This document shows, piece after piece, positions 46,373 to 56,757 of a stretch of DNA of 64,000 nt. Both the position numbers and the translations under genes were made by a program. The stretch is from Macrotrachela quadricornifera (taxonomy: Eukaryota > Rotifera > Eurotatoria > Philodinida > Philodinidae). The stretch covers positions 373,435-437,434 of the forward strand of contig JAJEKB010021087.1 of the NCBI GenBank assembly GCA_022393335.1. The letters are read 5' to 3'. The notes under the pieces were generated by a model. The model made no database searches. It was given only the letters and a program-made list of their open reading frames with translations, and was not told the origin of the DNA. Each line of letters starts with the position of its first letter. The first letter of the stretch is position 1.

Positions 46373-48039
46373 GGAATATGATTTTTGCAAAAACTAAGAA
46401 AATTCTTGAATCAAAGTTCGCTGTGAACAAAGCTCGTACTAGTAATGAACAATATACCCACAAAGAACCAATAGATGTTTATACTCTTTTCATTATTTGG
46501 AAATAATTTATAAGTGATATAGTCTTTTATTATGACATCACAAGCAAAAATGGGCATGTGAAATTAAACAGATGCTCTTCTTAGATATTCTATTGTGGGA
46601 AATGTCGCATCATGAGGAGATATGGGGTTGAAAACGAACTACAAAAACTAATTCAGTCTTATAAAGCATAATGGTTTATTGCATTTGTCTGCAAGAAAAA
46701 AATGAGAAAATAATCTGAAAAAATATAATGCAGAGTATACGTCATTATCATATGGCAACATCATACATTTATAATCTTTGCATACAAGAGCTACTTAAGT
46801 GAATTTATTGATTTCAATTGTATACGACTTTTCTAGCTTATAATAATGATGCATCAGTTTTTTATTAGATTACATACAGTGTATTCCTTGTTCTTTCTGA
46901 TTCAATGATTTACTAGCTTATTTTATTTCGCTATTATACTGTTATGCACATTTTTCTTTTTTGTTTATTGAAATCAACAATGAGAATGTGGATTATCTAC
47001 ATTATTTTTTTAACAGAACACTTCCGCATACAGGTAGTGTAATGTAGTTTATTTTTGACTTTCTTCCTTCAACGAATCACATATATCTGATGTAACAGCA
47101 TTTTCTTTCATTACTTTCATGTATTGGATGATTATTTGTAATAGTAATACTGTAAAAATTGAATTTTCTTCGAAATAGTATTTATGCATTCGATTAATAT
47201 AAAATCAAACTGAGTTTTCTTTCGAAAAATGTATCACGTAACAGTATCAGAGAAGAACTGTGACATTCAGATCAAATGCAACGATTATTATTCATGCTAA
47301 TTGACCAGTTAAATATTAATTTGATCTTTGTTCAATGCTCTCAGTATTTTAAAATGTTATTCGTTTTAAATATTTGCAATTAAGAATTTTTAATAACTTC
47401 CATCTATATGAAAAAAAAAAGTATTTGAAAGTTAAAATTGCTGTTCTACAAACGAGAACTGAGTTCACTATTAAAAAGGATAAATCAAAATAAATTTTTA
47501 AATAATTATTAATTTTTATAGAGAGAAATACAATATTTTATTGTTCATTGTGTTATTAATTAATCAATCATTGATGATGGGAGAAATGTCTCATTGAATC
47601 AAACGTTATACTTAATTTGAAGGCTTTAAAATATGATGAAGGAGAAACACAAAAATATGCAATATTAGAACTAGGTCAAACAGTACTTATTTTACTTAAT
47701 TGATTAACCAAAAACTAGAAGACATAGTCCTGGTATTTATGTTCTTAAGTGTAAAGTGTACTTTACTGATAACTTTTTAAAAAAGATAAACTTGAACGGT
47801 AATAAAGGATTTTCACAGAATAACGTGGTTGATATAGATTCCCTTTTACGGCTGCCTCAATAAATACATTGACATCCTGATCCTCACGAAACCACACGTA
47901 CTGCAAACAGCTACTTCTCTCTTTTGAAGCAGTAGTGTCAAACTTCTGAGCCCTTCAAACTTGAGTTCAATTGTTCGATTATTCAATTATTACTTCAAGT
48001 TTTCAAGCATTCAACTAATAAACTATTCAATTATTTTCC

Positions 48040-48690
48040 TTTTCCAGCATGTCACCCTCTCCCTCATCCTCAGCTGGTGTTGTGAGGTGTTGATACAATT
48101 CGATGCGTTATAGCGCTTTCCGGGAAATTCTTTTTTGTCACAGCTTAAAAAAAGATATAACGGACCTAAGGTTTCACTGGCATAATGGGCATAATCGGCT
48201 AAATGGGCATATTTTCCGTGTGTCCTCGCGTTTTCGTAGCACCCTCATCGAGAGATATGCCCACTTAGTGATCCGTCTGGGTTTCCGTGGCACCCTCATC
48301 GAGAGATATGCCCATTATGCGTATTATGTCTATTATGTCTATTATGCCTATTATGAATCATATCCCATTAGACTGTTCGATGAGCAAATTCAATTTCTGG
48401 AAATTTATTTGATATCCAAAATACATACAATTTCCTGGAAAACCCTATAACGCATCATATGGTTGATACGCCCTATTCCAGGATTTCGCCTTCACCCTCA
48501 GCTGACCCTGTAAGGTGTTCGTGCGTCCTTCCACAGGATTTCGCCTTCACCCTCAACTGGCCTTATATGGTATTGATACGTCCTTCTCCAGGTTTTCCTC
48601 CTCACCCTCAGCTAGCCCTGTGAGGTGTTGGTACGTCCTACTCCAAGATTTTGTCCTCAACCTCAAATGACTTTGCGAGGTTCTGAAGCT
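48040..48690 (+). repeat. 57-bp tandem repeats, about four to five units
   Basis: The unit resembles CACCCTCAGCTGGCCCTGTG followed by AGGTGTTGATACGTCCTTCT and CCAGGATTTCGCCTT. Units are seen at about 48050, 48480, 48540, 48600 and 48655. The first and second are separated by the 365-bp insertion. Confidence 0.7.
48097..48461. mobile_element. 365-bp MITE, perfect 8-bp duplication GTTGATAC
   Basis: GTTGATAC at 48089-48096 and 48462-48469. The ends AATTCGATGCGTTATAG and (complement) CATATGATGCGTTATAG match over 12 bp. The right terminus CATCATATG equals that of the surrounding 3.6-kb element, so they likely share a transposase. The interior has repeats of TATGCCCATTATG/CTATTATG words. Confidence 0.8.
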
Positions 48691-49496
48691 CTATCCCTCC
48701 CCTTTCCCTCCTCGAATGCTTGAATAGTTGAATTCAAGTTTCAAGTATTACATATATATTTTACTAAACGAAGAGTTTAGTTCTGTTATCTTGATTTCTC
48801 TACTCGTTGAACATTCAATGTACGAGAATTATTATAGAAATACAAACTGTTAAACTATCGAATTGAAAGTATATATTTAAAAACTCACAAATTACTTGTA
48901 ACTTGTAACTGATCTCAGATGACGATCAGAAAAGTTTTTTGAAATAATAGACTATAATTCTTGCAAGACGGAATATTTTGGTAATGAAAAGTGGTTATAA
49001 AAACATAATAAACTTATACTTGTTTTATGAATATGGGCTAGAGGAAATCTTACTAGAAACAAAATTAAACAATTTATTCTTCTATAATGCAAAATCATTC
49101 ATGATTGTCTATTTTATATTATACTGATTATGCAAACTGTAATTTGACGTACCAATAACCAAGAAAAAGTTCGTATGGCAGATACTAATGTAATGATTTT
49201 AACTGATTTTGATAAATTACAGACACTATAAAGCAAATTAATTGATATAATTGTAAACTGACGCTTATAAGCTGCAATCGATAAAACCGATGATAAAACA
49301 ATGAAATAATAAAGAAATACACTTACTAATATTTCCGTTTTCAATTCGTTAACATTTTACAAAATAATACATAACTTCTCTTAAAATCTATTAAAATTTT
49401 AAGATTCTTTTGTATTTGGAAAATATATATCTTTTCATATTCGCAAATAAAAGATAGATTGCAACCACCACCCTCACTCCAACGCTACCAATACTG

Positions 49497-49631
49497 CAAT
49501 ACCGCGAAGGCCGCGAAGGCCGCGAAGGCCGCAAAGGCCGCGAAAGCCGCGAAGACCGCAAAGACCGCAAAGACCGCGAAGGCCGCAAAGACCGCAAAGA
49601 CCGCGAAGACCCCAAAGACCGCAAGCACTGC
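49497..49631 (+). repeat. 9-bp minisatellite (CCGCGAAGG type), about 14 units
   Basis: Tandem ACCGCGAAG/GCCGCAAAG units. Read as protein they give Ala-Lys-Ala/Thr repeats, but this is a repeat artefact rather than a gene. It is the subterminal right array of the 3.6-kb element. Confidence 0.85.
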
Positions 49632-49743
49632 AGTACTGGGAATACTGCTAATACTTCAGCCTTTTGATTTTGCTACAAATTACTTTTGCCTTCGAGATAA
49701 TGATTTTGTCGCAAAATCAAATTCCTCATCATATGCAACATTG

Positions 49744-50560
49744 ATTCAATCGGACTAAGAACGGTAACTTCGAACGCAACGATTATCTCATACCGGAAGA
49801 CCACCAGAAGTGGATATGGACCACTTAAAGCACCTTATTAAAGAAGATCCAAGATTGACTACATGGTCTTTAGCAGAGTGACTTAGGTGCTCTCATACTA
49901 CAGTAGAAAGACATCTGGATGAATTAGGCAAAACGTGGAAATATGGTGTTTGGATATCACATGAAATGTCGACACATCAGCTCCAACAGAGGATTGATAC
50001 TTGTAAAGAATTAATGGCATCTCATCGCAGCTATCAATAGCTTCATAATCGTATTACTGGTAATGAAAAGTGGGTGATATATGTTAACCACACGCGCAAG
50101 CGACAGTGGCTGAGAATTGGACAAAGCGGTGTACCAACGACCAAAAATGATCTTCATCCAAATAAGATTATGTTGAGCGTTTGGTGGGGTGTACAACGGA
50201 TTATTCATTAGGAACTTTCTCCAGTTGGCTGCACCATCACTGCTGATATCTATTGTCCACAATTGGATCGAGTTGCAGTAAAACTCAAAAAAAAGCAGGA
50301 TACAATTTATTTTTCGCATGACAACGCCAGACTTCACATTGCGAAGTCGACGCATGAAAAATTATTGGAACTCGAATGGATTACGGTTCTACATCCACCT
50401 TAGTCTCCAGACTTGGCTCCCACCAATTACCACTTGTGCTATTCTCTGTCTAATTATCTACGCGAGAAAAAACAGCAGTAGACAATTGTACCCAGTCGTT
50501 GGGGAAATTGTTGCCGTTTATGGAGAAATGCTACACCCCACAAAAAACCATACATATTAA
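49744..50560 (+). pseudogene. Mariner (SETMAR-like) transposase, remaining piece
   Basis: Starts with FNRTKNGNFERNDYL (the QRWF..G.F linker), then SHTGRPPEVDMDHLK, and CSHTTVERHLDELGKTWKYG as the second HTH. RITGNEKWVIYVN has catalytic Asp replaced by Asn. FSHDNARLHIAKSTHEKLLE holds the second Asp. SPDLAPTNYHLCYSLSNYL has the third Asp replaced by Asn. Several stops occur (a TGA in LAE*LRCS, a TAG before LHNRIT, a TAG in PP*SPDL). With 43672-43796 it makes one once-complete copy. Confidence 0.85.
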
Positions 50561-50839
50561 AGAGAAATGGAAAGAAAAAAATATATATACATATACACAT
50601 ATAATCTATTTTATGATATTTCACATATACTTGAATGTAGAGTGGAATAGTTTTTCTTTCAAAGAGAAACGGTTCAACAAGGACAAATGAAAAAAAAATA
50701 TCTATATTATAATGTTCAGTGTCTGCGTGTCTGTTACCGGGTCAAAGGTTAAAGGTCAATCAAAAAACTAGCAAAGGTTGACTAAGGGTTTGAAAGAGGC
50801 GTGAATCCAAGTTCGAAAATATTTTCTTACCAAAATTTA

Positions 50840-51163
50840 TTTGCTTCACAAAAAAGTGAAAAAAAATATTTTTTACAAAAAATGACTTTTTTTACCAGAA
50901 ACTAATTTTTTTTACCAAAAATTTAGTTTTTGACCAAAAAATTGAAAAAAACTGGTTTTTTACCAAAAACATGAAAAAAAATGGTTTTTTACCAAAAATA
51001 TGAAAAAAATTGGTTCTTTACCAAAAAAATGATTTTTTACCAAAAAAATGATTTTTTAACAAAAAAACTGGCTTTTTACCAAAAAAATGGTTTTTTACCA
51101 AAAAAATGATTTTTACACAAAAAAAATGGTTTTTTACCAAAAAAATGATTTTTAAACAAAAAA
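50840..51163 (+). repeat. Simple tandem repeat ending in gap
   Basis: About 20-bp units of TTTTTTACCAAAAAAATGGT and close variants, repeated up to the N run. The repeat is the likely cause of the assembly gap. Confidence 0.85.
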
Positions 51164-51878
51164 NNNNNNNNNNNNNNNNNNNNNNNNNNNNNNNNNNNNN
51201 NNNNNNNNNNNNNNNNNNNNNNNNNNNNNNNNNNNNNNNNNNNNNNNNNNNNNNNNNNNNNNNNNNNNNNNNNNNNNNNNNNNNNNNNNNNNNNNNNNNN
51301 NNNNNNNNNNNNNNNNNNNNNNNNNNNNNNNNNNNNNNNNNNNNNNNNNNNNNNNNNNNNNNNNNNNNNNNNNNNNNNNNNNNNNNNNNNNNNNNNNNNN
51401 NNNNNNNNNNNNNNNNNNNNNNNNNNNNNNNNNNNNNNNNNNNNNNNNNNNNNNNNNNNNNNNNNNNNNNNNNNNNNNNNNNNNNNNNNNNNNNNNNNNN
51501 NNNNNNNNNNNNNNNNNNNNNNNNNNNNNNNNNNNNNNNNNNNNNNNNNNNNNNNNNNNNNNNNNNNNNNNNNNNNNNNNNNNNNNNNNNNNNNNNNNNN
51601 NNNNNNNNNNNNNNNNNNNNNNNNNNNNNNNNNNNNNNNNNNNNNNNNNNNNNNNNNNNNNNNNNNNNNNNNNNNNNNNNNNNNNNNNNNNNNNNNNNNN
51701 NNNNNNNNNNNNNNNNNNNNNNNNNNNNNNNNNNNNNNNNNNNNNNNNNNNNNNNNNNNNNNNNNNNNNNNNNNNNNNNNNNNNNNNNNNNNNNNNNNNN
51801 NNNNNNNNNNNNNNNNNNNNNNNNNNNNNNNNNNNNNNNNNNNNNNNNNNNNNNNNNNNNNNNNNNNNNNNNNNNNNN
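51164..51878. other. Assembly gap (715 N)
   Basis: A run of N. It may hide the Helitron protein's true N-terminus or more of the tandem repeats. Confidence 0.99.
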
Positions 51879-52190
51879 TTAGAAAATACCATGGATGTAA
51901 ATAATCAACGATTGTTACAATCTTCTATGGATGTAAATAATCAACGATTGTTACAATCTTCGATTGATGTAAATAATGAATCATCATTAGAAAATACCAT
52001 GAATGTAAATATTCAATGATTGTTACAATGTTCTATGGTTATAAATAATCAATCTATACCACAAAATTTTTTTAATGTAAATAATCCACGATGGTTACAA
52101 TCTTCTACGGATGTAAATAACCAAGCATCACCAAAAAACTTTATGAACGTAAATAGTGAACGACCACCAGAAGATATTATCAATGTAAAT
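51879..52190 (+). repeat. ~36-bp coding tandem repeat (xxVNNQRLLQSSMD)
   Basis: Units ATGGATGTAAATAATCAACG + ATTGTTACAATCTTCT repeat, then degenerate. In the helicase frame they read MDVNNQRLLQSS. One unit carries CAATGA in place of CAACGA, producing the in-frame stop at 52017-52019. Confidence 0.8.
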
Positions 52191-55100
52191 AACGAACTGG
52201 ATGAATCGAAAAGGCGTAGAAGAACTGAAAGGATGCGGCAACGACGGGCACAAGAAAGCAAAGAGGGGAAGGTGCAACGACTACAGAAGGACGCCGCAAA
52301 GCATCGATCACGACGTGTAGAAGAATCAGTTGAAAAAAATCAGGAGCGACGACAAAAGAATGCGTCGCGTGAGAGACGTCGAAGAAAACAAGAGAACGAT
52401 GATGAACGACGCGAACGGCAAGCAAAGGATGCGATACGTCAACGTCAGCGGCGGGATCAGGGTTCCTCTCTGCTTGCAGCTCGCTTGCAAAATGGATCAT
52501 CTTCCGAAAGTTATTTTGGAAGAATGAATAGTGTTTGTCGCCACTGTGGTGCCCTACATTTTAAAAACGAGTGTGTGTCTGGCAGGAAAGATGAATTCAA
52601 GCAATGTTGTCACTACGGATCGATTCGATTACCGGAGCTATTACCTTATCCTGACGAAATGAAAGCTCTTATGCAAGGAACGAATGTTGAAGGAAGAAAT
52701 TTTCGGGAAAATATTCGGAGTTACAATAATGCTTTTGCATTTGCATCAATGGGAGCTGAAATTGATTTACCACCCGGATTTGGTCCGTATTGCTTTCGAA
52801 TTCATGGCCAGATCTATCATCGAGTCGGTCCACTTCATCCAGAACCTGGTCTAAAAGCTCAGTTTGGGCAACTCTACATCTTGGATTCATCTTTAGCATT
52901 GCAAGAACGAATAGGAAATACTGCAAATGAAAAGTGTATGGAAACAATTATGAAGAAACTTGATGATACGCTAAAGAGAAAGAGTCCTTTTGCTGCTGCC
53001 TTCAAGATGATGCAAGAAGTGGAGCAAGAGGAGATTGGTCGAGCTCAGAAGGAGAAGCGAGCACTGCCTCCACTTCGGATGATTTTTGACATTAACAATC
53101 GCAATCACGATCAACGAAGATATAATTATCCAAGGGCAAATGAAGTTGCAGCAGTTTTTGTAGGTGAAGATGGAGATGTTCCAACATATCGGCACATTGC
53201 CATTCACTCGCGTGATCAGGGTCTTAAAACTATTTCAGTCTTACATGCACATTGTGATCCAATGATTTATCCTATTTTGTTTCCTGGTGGAGATGAAGGA
53301 TGGCATCCAGATTTAGAAAAAAACGATAAATCAGGAAATCGGAAAAGGGTATCAATGCTTCAATTCTATAGTTATCGATTGGCAGTGCGTCAAGATTTCA
53401 GTGCTATACACCAAGCTGGAAAGTTGTTCCAACAATATATTGTAGATGCCTATGTCAAAACGGAGCAAAATCGGCTTGCCTTTCATCGACAAAATCAAAA
53501 AGCTCTCCGAGTAGAGTTGTACAAGGGTTTAATGGACCATGTGGCAAATGAAGCAGAAAAGGAAGGACTCAAACCTGGACGTATTATCATTCTTCCCTCG
53601 AGCTTTCAAGGAGGCCCGAGAGCAATGCAGCAAAACTATCAAGATGCAATGGCCATTGTTCGAAAATATGGAAAACCTGACTTATTCATCACTTTTACTT
53701 GCAATCCACGATGGAAAGAAATAGAAGAGCAACTTCTGCCTGGCCGAACTCCTTCGGACAGGCCTGACCTTATTGCACGGGTTTTTAAACTGAAATTAGA
53801 CGAACTTCTTAACGATATCTTCAAGAAACACATACTGGGACGAACAACAGGTCATGTCTTTGTGATCGAATTTCAGAAGCGTGGCTTGCCGCATTGTCAT
53901 ATGCTCATTATTTTGGCGAATGAAGACAAACCAAAAGATAATAATTCTATCGACCATATTGTATCCAGTGAAATACCAGATCCTGTTCAGTTTCCTAGAC
54001 TACATGATCTTGTGAAGAAACATATGATTCACGGTCCATGTGGAACATTAAATAGAAACTCACCTTGCATGGAAGATGCAAAATGTTCAAAGGAGTTCCC
54101 GAAGGAGTTCCAGTATGAAACTACGGCAAATAAGAATGGCTACCCACGATATCGCAGACGGGATAATGGGATCACCGTCAGCATTGGGAAGTACGAAGTT
54201 GACAACAGATGGGTAGTACCGTACAATCCATACTTATTATTGAAATTTAATGCTCATATTAATGTTGAAGTCTGTGCCACTGTAAAGAGTATCAAATATT
54301 TATTTAAATATGTTTACAAAGGACACGATTGTGCTAATATTAAATTGGAAAGACCAGTTCCAGACGTTGGAGTTCAGAGAACCTTAGAATGGGATGAAAT
54401 TAGAACACATCTGGATGCGAGATATGTCAGTGCACCTGAAGCTGCATGGAGACTTCTTGAATTTCCATTACATGATAAGTCTCACTCTATTATTCGTTTG
54501 GCTATTCATCTTCCTAATATGCAACCGGTCTATTTTGCTGAAGGCAACGAACAAGATGCATTTGAAAGAGCCAGCATAAAAGACACAACTCTGACAGCAT
54601 GGTTCAAATTAAATCACGAAAATCCGGATGCTAGACAATATTTATATCACGACATTCCACATCACTTTGTCTTCCATCGAGATGGTAAATGGAAACGTCG
54701 ACAACAAGGCGAAAAAATCATTGGTAGAATGTACTCAGTCAGCCCCATTGATGCAGAACGTTATCATCTTCGGATATTACTATTGCATACTCCTGGTGCC
54801 TGCAGCTTTGAGAATCTTCGAACAGTAGACGGCGAACTCTGTCAAACATTTTTAGGCGCTGCTAAGAAACGAGGTCTATTATGTGACGACTCCGAATATG
54901 ACAGATGTATGGCAGAAGCCGTGATCTTTCAGATGCCACAACAACTAAGAATGCTTTTTTGTGTAATACTTTTACATTGTAATCCAACAAATCCTGTAGA
55001 TCTTTGGAACTCATTCAAAACATATATGGCAGAGGACTTTCTACGTGATTTCAATCCTGAAACAGCAGAAGCGATGGTGTTTCATGTAATTGAAAAAAAG

Positions 55101-56600
55101 CTGAAAGAACAAGGACGATATTGCAGTGATTTTGGTATATCATCACCGTTGATTTCCTGTTCACTTGATACAGAAGCTGTCAACAGAGAACAAGAACTTC
55201 GAATAGGAGAAGAAATGTATAGAATGTTGAACCAAGATCAGCGTCCAGTGGCGAATGAAATCCTTACAGCTCATCGTCAAAGATCAACCACCACTGCTTC
55301 ATGTTTTTTTGTGGATGGACCTGGAGGTACCGGTAAAACTCATCTGTACAACACGCTGTGTCACTTATTAAAAGGACAGAATGTTCGTTTTATGACAGTT
55401 GCATGGACAGGAATTGCTGCAAACTTACTACCTGAAGGAAGAACTGCACATAGTCGTTTCAAGCTTCCTGTGCCTCTCGTGGACACATCTACATCCAGTA
55501 TTCGACCAAACAGCAAAGAAGCTGAAGCAATTAGGAAGGCAGAGGTCTTCATTTGGGACGAAGCGCCAATGGCTCCATCATATGCTCTCAAGGCCGTTGA
55601 TATTTTACTACGAGATATAATGAACATCACTATACCTTTTGGCGGAAAAGTTGTGGTATTAGGTGGAGATTTTCGTCAAGTGCTTCCAGTCGTTCGATTC
55701 GCCAACAAATCACAGTTGATTGCAGCAAGTGTGAAAAGTTCCGAACTGTGGCCTTATTTCAAGGTGACACGTCTACATCAGAACATGAGAACAGGACCAG
55801 GTGAAGAAGAATTTGCAGAGTGGCTGCTGAAACTTGGAAATGGAGAACTGCCATCAGACTCGGACGAGGAAATCGAATTACCTAGATGCTGCATATCAGA
55901 TGGTAATTTAGTCAACGAGATATTTGGTCGAGAAATTTCCATAGAAAACGTTTCTGCTCTCTGCAACAGAGCAATTCTCTGTCCCAAAAACAACGATTCT
56001 CTAATGGTAAACGAAGAAGTTCTTCAACGGCTGCCTGGACCAGGAAAATTGTACACAAGTGTTGATGAAGTGGAATGTGAGGATGGTGAGGACACGAGCA
56101 ATTATCCAACAGAGTTCTTAAATAGTCTTACACCATCTGGAATGCCTCCTCATAAACTTAACTTAAAGGTTGGCGCAATTGTTATGCTTCTTCGCAATTT
56201 GGATGTCAATCAAGGTCTATGCAATGGAACTCGGCTCATTGTCCGACGTTTACAAAATCACACAATTGATTGTGAAGTAGCGACTGGGTCCAACAAGGGA
56301 AACCGAGTTCTAATACCAAGAATCACTCTGACACCATCTGATGGATTTCTGCCTTTCAAAATACGCAGACGTCAGTTTCCTGTTCGGCTCTCATTTGCGA
56401 TGACAATCAATAAATCACAAGGGCAAACATTTGATCGACTAGGGCTACTTCTGCCACAACCAGTTTTTAGTCATGGACAACTGTATGTTGCTTTTTCCAG
56501 AGTTCGCTCATTGACGTCGATTAAGGTTCAAATTGTCAAAGAAAAACAAACCAGTAAAACAAATAGAACTAAAAATGTTGTTTTCAAAGAAGTTTTGTAA
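52035..56600 (+). CDS. Helitron Rep-helicase transposase
   Basis: From ATG 52035 to TAA 56600, about 1521 residues. The order is: repetitive N-tail; a basic charged region (residues 60-150, RERRRRKQENDDERRERQ); a Cys-rich finger (about 170-200, CRHCGALHFKNECVSG and CC); the Helitron Rep/HUH nuclease (about 440-770) with LFITFTCNPRW, the HUH motif GLPHCHMLII (about 625) and the two-tyrosine segment KYLFKYVYKG (about 760). A PIF1-type helicase follows, with GPGGTGKTHL (about 1100), VFIWDEAPM (about 1178), VLGGDFRQVLPVV, then RLSFAMTINKSQGQTF and LYVAFSRVRS near 1490. All signature residues are present and the frame is open, so it may be active. Upstream in-frame TGA at 52017 (from CGA) suggests that the original start lay further 5', perhaps in the gap. 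No OTU or endonuclease domain is seen. Confidence 0.9.
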   Translation: MVINNQSIPQNFFNVNNPRWLQSSTDVNNQASPKNFMNVNSERPPEDIINVNNELDESKRRRRTERMRQRRAQESKEGKVQRLQKDAAKHRSRRVEESVEKNQERRQKNASRERRRRKQENDDERRERQAKDAIRQRQRRDQGSSLLAARLQNGSSSESYFGRMNSVCRHCGALHFKNECVSGRKDEFKQCCHYGSIRLPELLPYPDEMKALMQGTNVEGRNFRENIRSYNNAFAFASMGAEIDLPPGFGPYCFRIHGQIYHRVGPLHPEPGLKAQFGQLYILDSSLALQERIGNTANEKCMETIMKKLDDTLKRKSPFAAAFKMMQEVEQEEIGRAQKEKRALPPLRMIFDINNRNHDQRRYNYPRANEVAAVFVGEDGDVPTYRHIAIHSRDQGLKTISVLHAHCDPMIYPILFPGGDEGWHPDLEKNDKSGNRKRVSMLQFYSYRLAVRQDFSAIHQAGKLFQQYIVDAYVKTEQNRLAFHRQNQKALRVELYKGLMDHVANEAEKEGLKPGRIIILPSSFQGGPRAMQQNYQDAMAIVRKYGKPDLFITFTCNPRWKEIEEQLLPGRTPSDRPDLIARVFKLKLDELLNDIFKKHILGRTTGHVFVIEFQKRGLPHCHMLIILANEDKPKDNNSIDHIVSSEIPDPVQFPRLHDLVKKHMIHGPCGTLNRNSPCMEDAKCSKEFPKEFQYETTANKNGYPRYRRRDNGITVSIGKYEVDNRWVVPYNPYLLLKFNAHINVEVCATVKSIKYLFKYVYKGHDCANIKLERPVPDVGVQRTLEWDEIRTHLDARYVSAPEAAWRLLEFPLHDKSHSIIRLAIHLPNMQPVYFAEGNEQDAFERASIKDTTLTAWFKLNHENPDARQYLYHDIPHHFVFHRDGKWKRRQQGEKIIGRMYSVSPIDAERYHLRILLLHTPGACSFENLRTVDGELCQTFLGAAKKRGLLCDDSEYDRCMAEAVIFQMPQQLRMLFCVILLHCNPTNPVDLWNSFKTYMAEDFLRDFNPETAEAMVFHVIEKKLKEQGRYCSDFGISSPLISCSLDTEAVNREQELRIGEEMYRMLNQDQRPVANEILTAHRQRSTTTASCFFVDGPGGTGKTHLYNTLCHLLKGQNVRFMTVAWTGIAANLLPEGRTAHSRFKLPVPLVDTSTSSIRPNSKEAEAIRKAEVFIWDEAPMAPSYALKAVDILLRDIMNITIPFGGKVVVLGGDFRQVLPVVRFANKSQLIAASVKSSELWPYFKVTRLHQNMRTGPGEEEFAEWLLKLGNGELPSDSDEEIELPRCCISDGNLVNEIFGREISIENVSALCNRAILCPKNNDSLMVNEEVLQRLPGPGKLYTSVDEVECEDGEDTSNYPTEFLNSLTPSGMPPHKLNLKVGAIVMLLRNLDVNQGLCNGTRLIVRRLQNHTIDCEVATGSNKGNRVLIPRITLTPSDGFLPFKIRRRQFPVRLSFAMTINKSQGQTFDRLGLLLPQPVFSHGQLYVAFSRVRSLTSIKVQIVKEKQTSKTNRTKNVVFKEVL

Positions 56601-56757
56601 ATTAGTTGTTTTTAAATAAAATAAATACTATGGATTAGCCTTTGTTTGCGGAATAGAGGCGGAAATTTAGAGTATATCTTTGACAATTTCCTCACCGCTA
56701 GACACACTTCCTTACGATAATAATAACGGTCGTGCAGTATGCACGGGTCTTTGCTAG

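Larger units (their letters stand above)
46098..49735. mobile_element. 3.6-kb hAT-like element with mirrored subterminal minisatellites, duplication CAACATTG
   Basis: CAACATTG flanks both sides (46090-46097 and 49736-49743). The left end reads GAGTTGATGGGGAATTTGAT and the right end, complemented, CATATGATGAGGAATTTGAT; both continue TTTGCGACAAAAT. Inside each end lies a GC-rich array of GGCCTTCGCGGT-type units in opposite orientation. No transposase was recognised in the interior, which includes a 57-bp tandem array holding a further 365-bp insertion. Assigned hAT-like from the 8-bp duplication only. Confidence 0.75.
50701..56757 (+). mobile_element. Helitron, about 6 kb, A|T insertion site
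   Basis: The 5' end is TCTATATTATAATGTTCAGT directly after A (50700). The 3' end is a stem-loop CGTGCA-GTA-TGCACG (56731-56745) followed 8 bp later by CTAG (56754-56757) and then T. TC...hairpin...CTRR between A and T is the Helitron hallmark. The element contains a Rep-helicase frame, poly(A)-rich tandem repeats and a 715-bp assembly gap. Confidence 0.85.

Noticed and set aside
46285..46506. 73-codon plus frame (VLRSSWSLRYSGL)
   Set aside because: It is the translated left subterminal array of the 3.6-kb element.
49391..49758. Ala-Lys-Thr and Arg-Ser-Leu repeat proteins
   Set aside because: They are translations of the 9-bp minisatellite; there is no gene context.
51106..51892. Long open frames on both strands across the N run
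   Set aside because: They exist only because N codons translate as X; no sequence supports them.
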